Shown here: piece after piece, positions 1-14,900 of the stretch
Numbering within the stretch: position 1 is the first letter of the stretch
How the letters are laid out: every line of letters starts with the position of its first letter
Source: Patescibacteria group bacterium
GTDB taxonomy: Bacteria > Patescibacteriota > Saccharimonadia > Saccharimonadales > UBA4665
Direction: 5' to 3'
Assembly: GCA_030271625.1 (NCBI GenBank)
Contig: JARXKN010000003.1
Span: forward strand, 1 to 64,000
DNA length: 64,000 nt
Translations under genes and position numbers: made by a program
Notes under the pieces: generated by a model
Told to the model about the DNA's origin: nothing
Seen by the model: only the letters and a program-made list of their open reading frames with translations
Database searches by the model: none

Positions 1-1
1 T

Positions 2-3000
2 AACGGCGGCATCACCGACACTGGTAACTTTGCTCAAACCGGCACCGGCAGCTTCAGTACCGGTACTGGCGCCGTTTCCTTGAACGGCAATACCACTGTT
101 ACGGGCGCCAATACTTTGACGGTCGGAACCGGATCAACCACGCTTGGTGGTACCTTAGCGGTTACCGGTACCTCTAGCTTTAATGGCAACGTCAACATTA
201 ATGGTACCAACAACTTAACCGTAACTAGCGGCGCCACCACCCTTGGCGGTACGCTGGCTGTTACCGGCGCTGCCACGCTGAGCGGTGGCTTGAGCGTTAC
301 CGGTGCCAGCAGCTTCAGCGGCAACGTTTCCTTAAATGGTCTTAGCAGCTTTACCACTGGCACCGGTACGGTAACCCTTGGTTCACTGGGAGATGGCATT
401 GTCCAAAGTAGCGCCACCGGTGTCCTCAGTAGCGGCACGATTGATCGCAACAGCACCTACCTAAGCGGCACTACTTCTGTTAGCAACGGCGGCACCGGCG
501 CCACCACCTTTACCTCCGGCGGTATTTTGTACGGTAATGGCACTAGCCCTATCCTCGCTACCGCTTCCGCTGCTAATAGTGTTCTTATAACTAGCTCGGG
601 CAGCGTTCCATCGCTCAGCCAGACTTTGCCAGTTGCCGTTCAAGGCAATATTACTAGTACTGGTACCTTAACTGCCGGCTCGATTGCTAGCGGCTTCGGC
701 ACTATTTCTACTACTAATAACATCACTACCACGGCCACGATTCAGGGTGGCATTGTGACCGCCACTGGCGCTCTAAACGGTAATAGCCTTAGCATTAATG
801 CTGGCGCTTTTGCCGTTAGCTCAACTGGCGCGATTACGGCTGCCACCGGCATCACCACCACTGGTAACTTCTCGCAAACTGGTGCTGGTAACTTCAGTAC
901 TGGCACCGGCGCCGTTAGCTTAAATGGCGCCACCAACATTAATGGTGCCACCAATGTTACCGGCACTAATACCTTTAGTGTTGGCACCGGTGCCACCACA
1001 CTCGGCGGCACGCTAACAACCACTGGCCTGACGACATTGAACGGTGGCTTAACTGAAACTGGTGCCGCTAATATCAATACGACCGGTACCGCCAATACTG
1101 CCATCGGCAACACCACCGGTACCTTTAGTCTGCAGTCCAACGGTCTTAACGTCACTACAGCTGGCGCCCTCAGCGGCATTACCGGCTACGCCCAAGCGAG
1201 CGGTAACTTCTTACAGAGCGGTGCAGGTACCTTTGGCACCGGCGCCGGCGCCGTCAGCTTAAACGGCGCCACCAGCGTTACCGGTAGTAACAGCTTTAGC
1301 GTTGGCACCGGCGCCACCACCCTTGGTGGTACTTTGGCCGTTACTGGCACCAGCACTTACACCGGCGCGGCCACCTTTAACGGTGGCATCACCGACACCG
1401 GCAACTTTAGCCAAACTGGTGCTGGCAGCTTTAGCACCGGCAGCGGTGCGATTAGCTTGAACGGTGCCACCGCAGTAACCGGCGCGAACACATTTACGGT
1501 CGGTAGCGGCGCCACCAGCTTGGGCGGTACCTTGGCCGTGACCGGCTCATCAACACTAAATGGTAACACTTCAATAACCGGCACCAACACCCTAACTGTT
1601 GGCACCGGCGCTACTAACTTGGGCGGTACATTGAGTGTTACTGGTGCCACAACGCTCAGCAGCACCTTAGCCGTCACGGGCGCAACCACCTTAAACGGCA
1701 ACACTAGTGTTACTGGATCAAGCACCCTAACTGTTGGTACTGGTGCGACGACTTTGGGTGGCACACTGGCTGTGACTGGCACCAGCGGTTTCACCGGCGC
1801 GGCCACCTTTAACGGCGGCATCACCGACACTGGTAACTTTGCTCAAACCGGCACCGGCACGTTTAGTACCGGCACCGGTGCCGTTAGCCTCAATGGTGCA
1901 ACTAGCATCACAGGCACCAACACCCTGACTGTCGGCACCGGCGCGACTACCCTTGGCGGCACCTTAACTACCGCCGGATTAACAACCTTGAACGGCGGCG
2001 CTACTGTCTCTGGCGCCACTAGCATTACTGGCGCAACAACTATCAACACTAGCGGCACGGCTAGCACCACTATCGGCAATGGTAGCGCGGCCTTTAGCGT
2101 GGCTTCAACTGGCCTAAACGTCAGTTCGGCCGGCGTCTTATCGGGCATAACTGGCTACACTCAAAACAGCGGTAACTTCTTACAGAGTGGCGCTGGCAGC
2201 TTTGGCACCGGCACCGGCGCTGTCAGTTTAAACGGCAACACCAATGTTACCGGCAGCAATACCTTTACCGTTGGTACTGGTGCCACCACGCTTGGCGGCA
2301 CGCTCACTGAAGCTGGCTTAGCCACTCTTAATGGCGGCCTAACAGTTACGGGAGCGACTGCAATTAATACCGGCGGTACTGCCAACACCGCTATCGGTAA
2401 CAACACGGGTACATTTAGTCTTCAATCATCAGCCTTCAATGTCTCTAGTACCGGTGCCTTGAGTGGTATTAGTGGCTACAGCCAGACCAGTGGTAACTTT
2501 AGCCAAACTGGCGTGGGTACATTTAGTACGGCTACGGGCAACGTTACGTTGAACGGCGCTACGACCGTTGCCGGAACGAACAACTTTACCGTTAACTCGG
2601 GCGCCACTTCACTTGGCGGCACCTTAGCCGTTACTGGCGCATCAACCTTTAATGGCAACGTTTCGGTTGCTGGATCCAACACCCTCACTGTTGGCACTGG
2701 CGCAACTAACTTGGGTGGTACTTTGACCGTTGCCGGTGCCACTACTTTGAACGGCAACACTAGCATCACGGGTACCAACACCCTGACTGTTGGCACTGGT
2801 GCTACCACCCTCGGCGGCACCTTAGCCGTTACTGGCACCAGCACTTACACCGGCGCGGCAACCTTTAATGGCGGCATCACCGACACCGGCAACTTTAGCC
2901 AAACTGGTGCTGGTAACTTCAGTACTGGCACCGGCGCCGTTAGCTTGAATGGCAACACTAGCATTACCGGTACTAACACGCTGACTGTCGGCACCGGCAC

Positions 3001-6000
3001 TACAACACTCGGCGGCACACTCGGCGTAGCTGGTCTTACGAGCCTTAATGGCGGTGCTACCGTTACCGGCGCCACGACAATTACCGGTGTCACAAACATC
3101 AACACTTCGGGCACTGCAGCGACCACCATTGGCAATGGCGCCGCCGCCTTTAGCGTCGCCTCAACTGGCTTGAATATCTCTACTGCCGGTGCCCTCAGCG
3201 GTGTAACTGGTTACACGCAGACCAGCGGCAACTTCTCGCAAACTGGTGCCGGCAGCTTCGGAACGGGCACTGGCGCCGTCAGCCTCAATGGCGCCACGAC
3301 GGTCTCAGGTACGAATACATTCAACGTTGGCACCGGCGCGACGACGCTGGGTGGCACGCTAACCGTAGCCAACTCCAGCACCTTTAACGGCAACCTGTCG
3401 GTTACGGGAACAAACAGCCTAACAACCGGTACTGGAGCAGTCACCTTTGGTTCACTTGGTGCCGGTATCGTTCAGTCAAACTCGAGTGGCTTACTTAGTA
3501 GTAGTGCTGTTGATCGCAACAGTGCCACGCTGTTAACTGGTACCACGAACGTTGCTAATGGTGGCACCGGGGCTACCAGCTTAACAGCCAATGGCATTTT
3601 GTACGGCAACGGTACGGCGGCAATCCAGGCTACTGCAGCGGCTGCTAACAGTATCTTGGCTACCAACGGCAGTAACGTTCCAAGCCTCACCCAAACGCTA
3701 CCAACTGCCGTTCAAGGTAACATCACTAGCACCGGTATACTAACGGCTGGTTCGATTGCCGCTGGCTTCGGTACCATCGTTACTGGCAACAACATTACGA
3801 CTACGGCTGCAGTGCAGGGTGGCAGCGTTACGGCCACCGGCGCTCTAACCGGCAATACGCTCAGTGTTGGTGGTGGCGCCTTTATCGTCAACGCCACCGG
3901 TGCCATTACCGCCGCTACTGGCATTACTACCACCGGTAATCTGAGCCAAACTGGTACCGGTAGCTTCAGCACCGGCACCGGCGCGGTCAGCCTCAATGGC
4001 GCCACCAGCATCACTGGCACCAGCACCCTGACTGTCGGCACCGGCGCTACCGTCTTTGGTGGCACACTGCAAGTTGCTGGCGCCGGCACCTTTACTAGCA
4101 CGCTGGCCGTTCAAGGCGCCGGTGGCTTAACCTTGGGTGTAGCGGGCACAACTGATGGCCTCCTCAAGTTCGCTAACAGCACCAACACTAACCTAGCTAT
4201 CATCAACTCGATTGCTCCAACCGGCACCGGCAATGCTACCTACAGCTTGCCAACTTTGCCTGCTGGCACCACCGCTTACCTCTGTCTTGACACGGGTAAC
4301 TGTGCCGGCGCTGGCGGTGCCATTACCGGTACCGGTACCACCAACTACATTGCCCGCTTTAACAGCAACAGTACGCTTAACGCTTCAACCTTGCTGTACG
4401 ACGACACGACCTTTATTGGCGTCAATACAACTGCTAGCAATGCAACGCTTTCTGTTCTCGGTGCAGTCGCAACCAAGCCAGCCTTCCTGGCTCAGGCTAC
4501 CGCTTCGGCTACAACTCCAGTGGCAGTCATTAAGGGCGGCGCCACTCCAGGTGCCGGCGGCGATTTACTACAACTACAGAACTCGGCTGGAACGGTACTG
4601 GCTAAGGTTGATGCTGTCGGTAACTTATCGGCTGTTAATGCCGCCTTCAGCGGAACACTCGGTGTAACCGGCGCCGCTACCTTCGGTGGTGCTGCCACCT
4701 TTAATAACACCGTTGCAGTTACCGGCACTAACACCCTGACTGTCGGCACCGGCGCCACCACGCTCGGCGGCACCCTCGGCGTTGCCGGTCTCAGCACGCT
4801 TAGTGGTGGCTTAACCGAAACTGGCGCTGTCAGTATTACCGGTGGCACTAACATCAACACGACAGGCACTGCCAGCACCTCAATTGGCAACACCAGCGGA
4901 GCATTTACCTTGGCTTCAACCGGTCTTAATGTAACCCCAGCTGGCGCCCTGAGCGGCATCACTACCATCTCGGCATCGGGTGCCATTACGGCTGCTACCA
5001 CTGGTAACACTATTAACGGCTTAATCATAAATGGTGGTGCCTTAAGTGGTATTACCGGTTACAACCAGACCAGCGGTAACTTCGCTCAAGGTGGCACCGG
5101 TACCTTTAGTACTGCCACCGGCGCGGTAGCTTTGAACGGCGCCACGACCATCAGCAGCACCTTGAACGTCCAGGGTGCTGGCGGCCTAACTCTTGGTGTG
5201 GCTGGCACGACGGCTGGCGCACTTAAGTTTGCCAATACTACCAATACTAACGTCACCTTACTGCAGGCTTTGGCGCCTACAGGCACCGGCACCGCAACCC
5301 TCAACTTGCCAAGCGTAGCCGGCGGCTCAACCGATGAAATCTGTTTGAAATTCTCTGGTAACTGTGCCGGTTCTGGTGGTGGTGTGACGACTACCGGTGG
5401 TTCACAAAACTATGTCGCTAAGTTTACTAACGCCGGTGGTACGCAAATCGGCAGCGCCAGCATTTACGATGACGGCACGTTTGTCGGAGTTAATACCTTA
5501 ACCAACAGCGGTGCCTTCTCGGTGCAGGGTATTAGCGCCACTCAGCCAGCCATCTTTGCGCAGGCGGTTGCCAACGCTACTACTCCAGTCGCGGTCATTA
5601 AGGGCGGCGCCACACCAGGTACCGGCGGCGACTTGTTACAACTCCAGAATAACGCCGGCACCGTACTGGCTAAGATTGATGCTAGCGGCAATATTACCAC
5701 CGTTAACGACACTGTTACCGGCAACTTCAACCAAACTGGTAGCGGTACCTTTACGACTGGCACCGGCGCCGTGTCACTCAATGGCAACACGACTATCAGC
5801 GGCACCAACACCCTAACCGTTGGCACCGGTGCCACCACGCTCGGCGGCACCCTCGGCGTTGCCGGTCTGACCAGCTTGAACGGCGGCGCCACGATTACCG
5901 GCACGACCGCTATTAACACCACTGGCACCGCTAACACCAGCATCGGTAATGCAACCGGCTCCTTCAGCGTTGCTTCAAGCGGCCTCAACATCAGCACGGC

Positions 6001-9000
6001 TGGTGCCGTTAGTGGCGCCACGACTATCGCTGCTAGCGGTGCCATCTCGGCTGCAACCGCTGGCAACACCATCAATGGTTTGATTATTAACGGCGGCGCT
6101 TTAAGCGGTATTACTGGCTATAGCCAGACTAGCGGCAACTTTAGCCAAACCGGTGCTGGCAGCTTCGGCACCGGCACTGGCGCTGTTAGCTTAAACGGCG
6201 CTACGACGGTGTCTGGCAGCAACACGCTGACTGTCGGCACCGGTGCGACCTTACTCGGTGGCAGCTTAACCGTTACCGGCGCCAGCACCTTAAATGGCTC
6301 AGTTAGTATTTCCGGCACCAACACCTTAACTACCGGCACTGGCACCGTTACGCTCGGCTCATTAGGGGCTGGCTTAGTCCAAAGTAGTGCCGGCGGCGTT
6401 CTGACCAGCGGCGCCGTTGATCGCAACACGGCTACTTACTTGAGCGGTACGCTTAACGTCGGCAACGGCGGTACCGGCGCTACTAGCTTCACCACTAACG
6501 GTATCGTGTACGGTAACGGCAGCAGCCCGCTCCAGAGTACCGCCGCCGCTGCTAACAGCATCTTAGCCACCAATGGCACTAACGTTCCAGCTTTAACGCA
6601 GACCTTACCAACCGCCGTCCAAACTAACATCACTGCTACGGGTGCTTTAGCAACTGGTTCAATTGCTTCCGGCTTTGGCACCATTAGCACCACTAACACC
6701 ATTGCTACCACTGGCGCAGTGCAGGGCGGTACGCTCAGTATTGCTAGCGCTGCCTTTGCTGTTAACGGCACCGGTGCCATAAGCGCTGCTACCGGTATTA
6801 CTACTAGCGGCAACTTCTTACAGAGCGGTGCCGGTACCTTCGGCACCGGCACTGGCGCCGTCAGCTTGAACGGTGCCACCACTATCAGCAGCACGCTAGC
6901 TGTCCAGGGCGCTGGTGGCATTACTGTCGGCGTTGCTGGTACGACTGCCGGCGTGATCAGCTTTGCTAATGCCACCAACACTAACAAGACACTCTTGAAC
7001 TCATTGGCACCAACCGGTACCGGCGATGCAACCGTCAATATACCAGCTGTAGCCGGCGGTACCACCGACCAATTCTGTTTGAAATTTACTGGTAACTGTT
7101 CCGGTAGTGGTACTGGTGTCACCGTCGTTGGCGGTACCCAGAACTACCTCGCTAAATTCAATAACGCCGGCGGTACGCAGATTGGCAGCGCCAGCTTGTA
7201 CGACGACGGCAACTTTGTTGGCCTCGGCACTACTAGCAACAATGGCTTACTGAGCATTGTTAGCGCCAGCGCTACTCAAGCCGCTATCTTTGCTCAGGGT
7301 GCCGCTAGCGCCACCACACCGGTAGCTATCATTAAGGGCGGCGCTACTCCTGGCGCTGGCGGTGACTTGCTACAACTCCAGACTTCTGCTGGTACAGTCG
7401 TTGCCAAAATTGATGCTGCCGGTAACCTGAGTGCCGTCAACGGTAACTTCACCGGCAACATTGCCCAAACTGGTACTGGCACGCTCAGCACCGGTACTGG
7501 TGCCATCAGTCTTAACGGCGCGACTAGCGTCACTGGCACTAACACCTTTACCGTCGGTACCGGCGCCACAGCCCTCAACGGTACGCTAGCTGTCACTGGC
7601 GCTACAACGCTAACTGGTACGCTAACTGCCAACGGTGCTAGCAGCTTTAACGCTAACGTAGCAGTTAGCGGCACTAACACCCTAACTGTTGGCACCGGCG
7701 CCACTACCCTTGGCGGGACCTTAGCCGTCACCGGCGCCAGCACTTTTACCGGCGCTACAACCCACAACGGCGCTGTCAGTATTACTGGCACCAACACACT
7801 TACGACCGGCACCGGTACTGTTACGCTCGGTTCACTCGGCACCGGTATAGTCCAAAGCAGCGCAACGGGCGTACTTACCAGCGGAGCAGTTGATCGTAAC
7901 AGCGCAACGTACTTAACCGGTACCTTAAATGTCAGCAATGGCGGTACTGGCGCTACAACCTTAGCTGCTAACGGTATCCTCTACGGCAACGGTACGAGTG
8001 CCATTCAAGCCACCAGCGCCGCCGCTAACAGCATCTTGGCCACCAATGGCTCCAACGTTCCAAGCTTAACCCAAACGCTGCCTACGGCTGTTCAAGGCAA
8101 CATCACTAGCACCGGTATTCTGACGGCCGGCTCGATAGCCAGCGGCTTTGGTACCATCAGCACCGCCAACAACATCACCACTACTGCTACCGTTCAAGGT
8201 GGATCAGTAACTGCCACGGGCGTCCTTAGCGGCAACAGCCTCAGCATTAATGCCGGGGCCTTTGCGGTCAGCAGTGCTGGCGCGATTACGGCTGCCACCG
8301 GCATCACCACTACCGGTAACTTCTCGCAAACTGGTGCTGGCACCTTCGGTACCGGCACGGGCGCCGTCAGCCTCAACGGCGCTACCAGCGTTACGGGTAC
8401 CAACACCTTTGCTGTCGGTACTGGCACTGCTACCTTCGGCGGCGCCGTCAATGTCCAGAGTGCCGCTGGCATCACCCTCGGCAACGCCGGCACCGTAAAC
8501 GGTAAGCTCAGCTTTGCCAACAGCACTAACAGCAACCTTGGCGTCCTGCAGATTGCTGCCCCAACCGGTACCGGTACTGCCACTTACACGATTCCAAGTG
8601 TGGCCGGCGGTACTAACGAAGAAATCTGTCTGAAGTTCGCCGGCAACTGTGCTGGTAGCTTGAGCGCTAGTGGCGGTACCGCCAACTACGTCGCCCGCTT
8701 TACTGGCCCAAGCACGCTTGGTATCGGTGTACTGTACGACAATGGTACCTTTGCGGGCGTCAACACGGCTACCGATAACGGCCAGCTTAGCATCGTCAGC
8801 CGCGGCGCTGCCGAAGCGGCTATCTTTGCCCAAGCCGCTGCCAGTGCAACTACCCCAGTGGCTGTCATTAAGGGTGGCGCTACTCCTGGCGCTGGTGGTG
8901 ACTTATTACAACTTCAGACTGCAGCTGGTACGGTTGTGGCTAAGGTAGATGCCAGCGGTAACTTAACCGCCGTTGATGGTAACTTCACCGGCAACATCAC

Positions 9001-11960
9001 GCAAACTGGTACTGGCACGCTCAGCACCGGCACCGGCGCCGTCAGCCTCAACGGCGCTACCAGCGTTACCGGCACTAACACCCTCACCGTCGGTACGGGC
9101 GCAACTACTTTGGGTGGCACGCTAACTGTTGCCGGTCTCAGCACTTTCAACGGCAATGTCAGCATCACTGGCACTAAGACGCTCACCACCGCTACTGGCG
9201 CCGTCACCTTTGGTTCGCTCGGCGCTGGCATCGTCCAATCAAACGCCAGCGGCTTACTCAGCAGCAGCGCCGTTGACCGCAACAGCAGCACTTTACTAGC
9301 CAATAACTTAACAGTTGCTAATGGTGGTACAGGCGTCAGCACATTGGCCGCCAACGGCATCCTGTATGGCAATGGTGCCGGTAACGTCTTGGCCACCGCA
9401 TCGGCCGCCAACAGCATCTTAGCTACCAATGGCTCGAGCGTTCCTAGCTTGACCCAAACATTGCCAGCGGTTGTTCAAGGTAACATCACCAGCACTGGTG
9501 CTTTAACGGCTGGCTCAATTGCCAGCGGCTTCGGCATTATCAGCACGGCTAACAATATTACGACGACGACTACCATCCAAGGTGGTACCGTCACCTCAAC
9601 CGGCGCCCTCAATGGTGCTAGCCTCAGTATCAACAGCGGTGCCTTTGCCGTTAATAATGCTGGCGCGATTACGGCGGCCACCGGCATTACCACCACTGGC
9701 AACGTCTCGCAAACTGGTACTGGCACCTTCGGCACCGGCACCGGCGCCATTAGTCTCAATGGCCCAACCAGCGTCACTACCAGCAATACCTTCAATGTTG
9801 GTACCGGTACCTCGACCTTTGGCGGCGCGGTAAACGTCCAGAGCGCAGCTGGTCTGACGCTTGGAACGGCTAGTTCTGTGAACGGTAAGCTTAGCTTTGC
9901 TAATGCCACCAACGCTAACCTCGGTGTTATCCAAGTTGGTGCTCCAAGTGGTGCTGGCAACGCTACCTATACTGTCCCAAGCATCGCTGGCGGTACCAGC
10001 GATACCGTTTGTTTACTAACGCTGGCTAACTGTGCCGGTAGCGTTACGGCTACAGGCGGCACCAACAACTATGTTGCTAAGTTCACCGGCGCCAGCACCC
10101 TCGGCATTGGTCAATTATTCGATAACGGTAGCTTCGTAGGCGTCAATACTACTACTAACAATGGTCAATTAAGCATCTTAAGCAGCGGCGCTACCCAGGC
10201 TGCTATCTTTGCTCAAGGCGCTGCCAGTGCAACTACCCCAGTCGCTATCATTAAGGGCGGCGCTTCACCGGGCGTTGGCGGCGACTTGCTACAACTTCAG
10301 ACTTCAGCTGGTACGGTTGTTGCCAAAATTGATGCTGCCGGTAATCTTAGCGCCGTAAACGCCACCTTAACGGGTAGCTTTACGCAGACTGGCGCTGGCA
10401 CCTTCAGCACCGGCACCGGCGCTATCAGCTTAAACGGCGCCACCACTATCGGCAGCACTAATACCCTAACGGTCGGTACCGGTGCCGTAACCTTTGGCTC
10501 CCTCGGGGCTGGGCTGGTCCAGAGCAACGCCAGCGGCTTACTCAGCAGCAGCGCCGTTGATCGCAACAGCGCCACCTACTTTACGGGCACACTCAACGTT
10601 GGCAACGGCGGCACTGGCGCAACAACCCTGGCTTCTAACGGTATCCTCTACGGCAATGGTACCGGCGCTATCCAGGCCACCACCGCTTTGGCCGGTGCAG
10701 TCTTGGTCACTGATGCCGCTACTAGCATTCCAAGCCTAAGCCAGACCTTACCAACCGCCGTTCAAGGTAATATCACCCGTACTGGTGCGCTGGCTGCTGG
10801 CTCAATTGCCGCCGGCTTTGGCACTATTAGCACCAGTAACAACATCACCACTAGCACGACCATCCAAGGTGGTACCGTCACCTCAACCGGAGCTTTGAAC
10901 GGCGCTAGTCTCAGCATTAACAGCGGCGCCTTTGCCGTTAACAATGCTGGCGCGATTACGGCGGCCACTGGCATTACCACCACCGGTAACGTCTCGCAAA
11001 CCGGCACCGGCAGCTTCAGTACCGGTACTGGCGCCGTCAGCTTGAACGGTGCAACTACGGTCAGTACCACCTTAGCGGTGCAGGGCGCAGGTGGCTTAAC
11101 CCTCGGCGTGGCTGGTAGTACAACTGGAACGCTCAACTTTGCTAACACCACTAACACCAACCTCGGCAGCCTGCAGATTACCGCCCCAACTGGCGTTGGA
11201 ACCGGCACCTACACCATTCCAAGCATCGCCGGTGGCACCAGCGACATTATCTGTGTTAAGAACATTAATAACTGTGGTGGTGTAACTGCTTCTGGCGGCA
11301 CTGCTAACTACGTAGCCAAGTTCACTGGTGCTGGCACCCTCGGTATTGGTCAATTATTCGATAACGGTAGCTTCGTAGGCGTCAACACTACCACCAACAA
11401 TGGCCAATTGAGCATCCTGAGCAGTGGCGCGACAGCAGCGGCCATCTTCGCCCAAGGTGCCGCCAACGCTACCACACCAGTGGCCGTCATTAAGGGTGGT
11501 GCTACGCCTGGCGCCGGTGGCGATTTGGTTCAGTTCCAAACCTCTGCCGGTACCCCAGTTGCCAAGATTGATGCCAGTGGTAACATCCTTGGCGCCAGCT
11601 TTGACACGGTGAGTGCCGGCGCTTTAAACATCGGCGCTACTAACGCTACTAGCATTGCTCTCAAGCAAAACACTGGTGTAACTGGCAGCTTAACCGTCAG
11701 TAATGGCCTAACTGTTACGGCTGGCGCCAGCAGCTTCGGCGGTGCGGTCAGCATCTCTAACGGCAACAACTTAACCGTCGGTACTGGTGCCACTTCACTT
11801 GGCGGCACCCTGGCCGTTACGGGCACTAGTACCTTTACCGGGCTCGCAACCTTTAACGGAGGCGTGGCCGTTGGTAACAACAGTAGCATTACCCAAACTG
11901 GCTCTGGCAGCTTCAGCACCGGCACCGGCGCTATCAGCTTAAACGGCGCCACCACTATCG
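2..11960 (+). repeat. Short ~30-residue (about 90 bp) imperfect tandem units in the giant gene
   Basis: Units of the type TGTNTLTVGTGATTLGGTLAV, usually followed by TGATTLNGN, alternate with units of the type NFSQTGAGSFSTGTGAVSLN. They occur dozens of times, most densely from the left edge to about nt 3400, then interspersed between larger modules to about nt 11960. The alternating small/polar and beta-branched residues suggest stacked short beta strands (a beta-solenoid or fibre shaft). That fold is an inference from the pattern. Confidence 0.85.
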
Positions 11961-14900
11961 GCAGTACCCTTAACGTTAGTGGCGGCAGCGTAACGGTTGG
12001 TTCGACCGGTCAGTTCACCATCGCTACCAACGGTAATGTTGCTACCAGCGGCTCCGTCCTGGGCGCTAGCTTCGACGTTAACGCCAGCGGCGCACTCAAC
12101 ATCGGCACCACTAACGCTACCAGCATTGCGCTCAAGCAAAACACTAGCATCACCGGCGTCTTAACCATCTCGACCTTAAGCGCCACTAGTGGTACAACCC
12201 AGGTCTGTCAGAACGCCAGTAACCAGCTCAGCACCTGTACTAATACCTACGAAGCGACGACTGGTACCGACTTCATCCGCAACCAAACCGCTCAGCAGAC
12301 TAGTGGTAACTTCAACATCCAAGCCCGTGCTGCCACCGTGGCCGCTACTATCCAGGGTGCCGCTGGCCAAGATATCGCTGATTTTGTCAGCAGTGGTAAC
12401 GCTACGGTCGCCAAGATTGATGCTAGCGGCAACCTAACTGCCGTACAGGGAACCTTTAGCGGCGCCATTAATGCTAACGGTGGCGTTTTCTTAGGCGCTA
12501 ACCAGAACCTATCATTAGCAACTGGTACCGGCACGATTACTCAAGGTTACAGCAACACTACTGGCACGGCCGAGACTAAGACCGTCGCTAACACCGCAAC
12601 AAGTGGTGCTAGTGTCGTTAATGGCATCGCCATTAATATGACCGGCGCTGCTAACGGCACCGGTACTAACACCAATACGGCTATCAATCTAGGCAATGTG
12701 GCGGCTGCTGCTGGTAACGCCTTCTACGCCTTTAAGGTAGGAACTGGCTACGCAGATGTCCTGAACTACAACGGTACCAGTATCATTAATGGCTCCGGAC
12801 AGCTTAATTTAGCCCAAGTTACTGGCACACTGGGTGTCGGCAATGGTGGTACTGGCACCACCAGCCTAACCAGTAACGGCATCTTGTTTGGCAACGGTAG
12901 CGGTGCTATTCAGGCAACTAGCGCCGCCGCTAATAGCATCTTAGCTACCAACGGTTCCAACGTTCCAGCCCTTACCCAGTTCCTACCAGCTGCAGTGCAG
13001 GGTAACATCACCAGCACCGGTGCCTTAACCGCTGGTTCGATTACCAGCTTCGGCACTATTAGCACCGCCAACACTATCACTACCAGCGCCACGCTCTCGG
13101 GTGGTGTGGTTAACGCTACCACCGGCTTTACTATCGGTGGTGCTGCTCCAGCCGGCCACTTCCTGCGTGGCAACGGTACCAACTATGTCGACAGCACGAT
13201 TGCTGGCACCGACATTTCTGGTACCTTGTTTACGGTCGCAGCTTCAGCTGGTACGGCTCAAAACGTCAGTGGTGGTGGTACCGTTACCTTCCTCAAGGGT
13301 GCCAGTAACAACCTAACAACTACCGCTAGTGCCACTAACAACATCACTATCGATATCGTTAACAACCCAAGCTTCAGCGGTGCCGTAACTAGTACTGCTG
13401 GCACAACTGGCTTGGTGGCTAGTGGCGCGCCAGTCGCCGGCAGTGGCATTACCTCGTTATTGCAACTTGGTGGCGCCATTGCAGCTGGTAATGTCAGCGC
13501 CAACGGTGGTACCTACTTTGGTATCAATGAGCCAGCTTCTGGCGCCGGTTCAGCCGCTGACTTTATTAACTTCCAGAACAACGGCACGACTAAGCTGCAG
13601 GTTAGCAGCGCCGGCTTGCTAAATGCCGCTGGCGGCTTTGCAGTCGGCGCCAACGCTGGCAGTACAGTTAGCTGTGCTGCTAACTTTGCCGTCACCGCCA
13701 GCAACTACACCGGCGGCATCCTGACCGGTGGTAGCTGCCAACAAACTGCTGATACGTTGCAAACGGCCTACAACAACTCTGGTGCTACCAACCCTCAGAT
13801 TCTGCTTACCAGCGCTAACGGTGGCATCAAGATCCAAGACGGTACCACCCCAGTTAGCGGCAACTTAATGCAGATTTCTAACAACGGTGGCACCACAAAC
13901 TACTTTGGCGTTAGCAGCAGCGCCGTTACAATCATTGACGCCTTAAATGTCACCGGTGGCTACACCCAAACTGGTACGGCTGCCAACACCTTCCTCGGCG
14001 CCACCACCTTCAGCGCTACTGGTACGGCCGTGGCAGTCACCAACGGTAGCTTGGCAGTTGGTACTACCGGCCAGTTCAACGTCAACAGCTCCGGTAATAC
14101 CACCACCAGCGGTACCTTTGCGCAGACCTACAGCACCGCTGCCACTGGCGCTACCAACGTCAACAGTGTTAGTGCTACCACTACCAACACAACGGCTACC
14201 GCTGCTACCGTTAACGCTCGCAGCATCAGCCTTACCGGTACGACTAACACGCTCAGTACCAACGTTCTGAACGGCATAAACCTCGCTAACGTCACGCCAC
14301 TTACCGGTAACCAGTTCAACGGCATCGTTATTGGTTCTGGTTACGACAACCCAATTTCCATTGCCGGTAACTCTATCTTCTCCGCTACCGGCATCATCCA
14401 AAATGGCGCCTTCAGCACCGGTACCACCTACAGCAACATCACTAAGATTGGTACCGTCACAGCCGGTGTTTGGAACGCCACGACCGTTACTGCTGGTTAC
14501 GGCGGAACCGGTACTAGTCAGATTCCGACCAACGGCCAACTACTGATTGGTAACGGCACCGGTTACAACGCTGCCACGCTTAGCACCACGGGTATTACCC
14601 AAACTGCCGGCGCCGGTACGCTTAGCCTCGCGGTCGCCTATGGTTCTGGCGCCAACACTGCTGCTCAGGGTAACACCAGCATTACTTGTACCGCCGGTAC
14701 TGGTAACTTAACTGGTGGTGGTAACACCATTACCGCCGGCGCCGGTGGCACCTGTGGAACCATCAACACCGTTGCAAACCCATCGTTCAACAGCGTGACT
14801 ATTGCCAACACCACCAACACCAACACTGCCTTGCTAGTCCAAAATGCCGGTGGCTTTGCCTCACTTATCTTCGATACCATCAGCGGTGGCTTAAAGGTTT

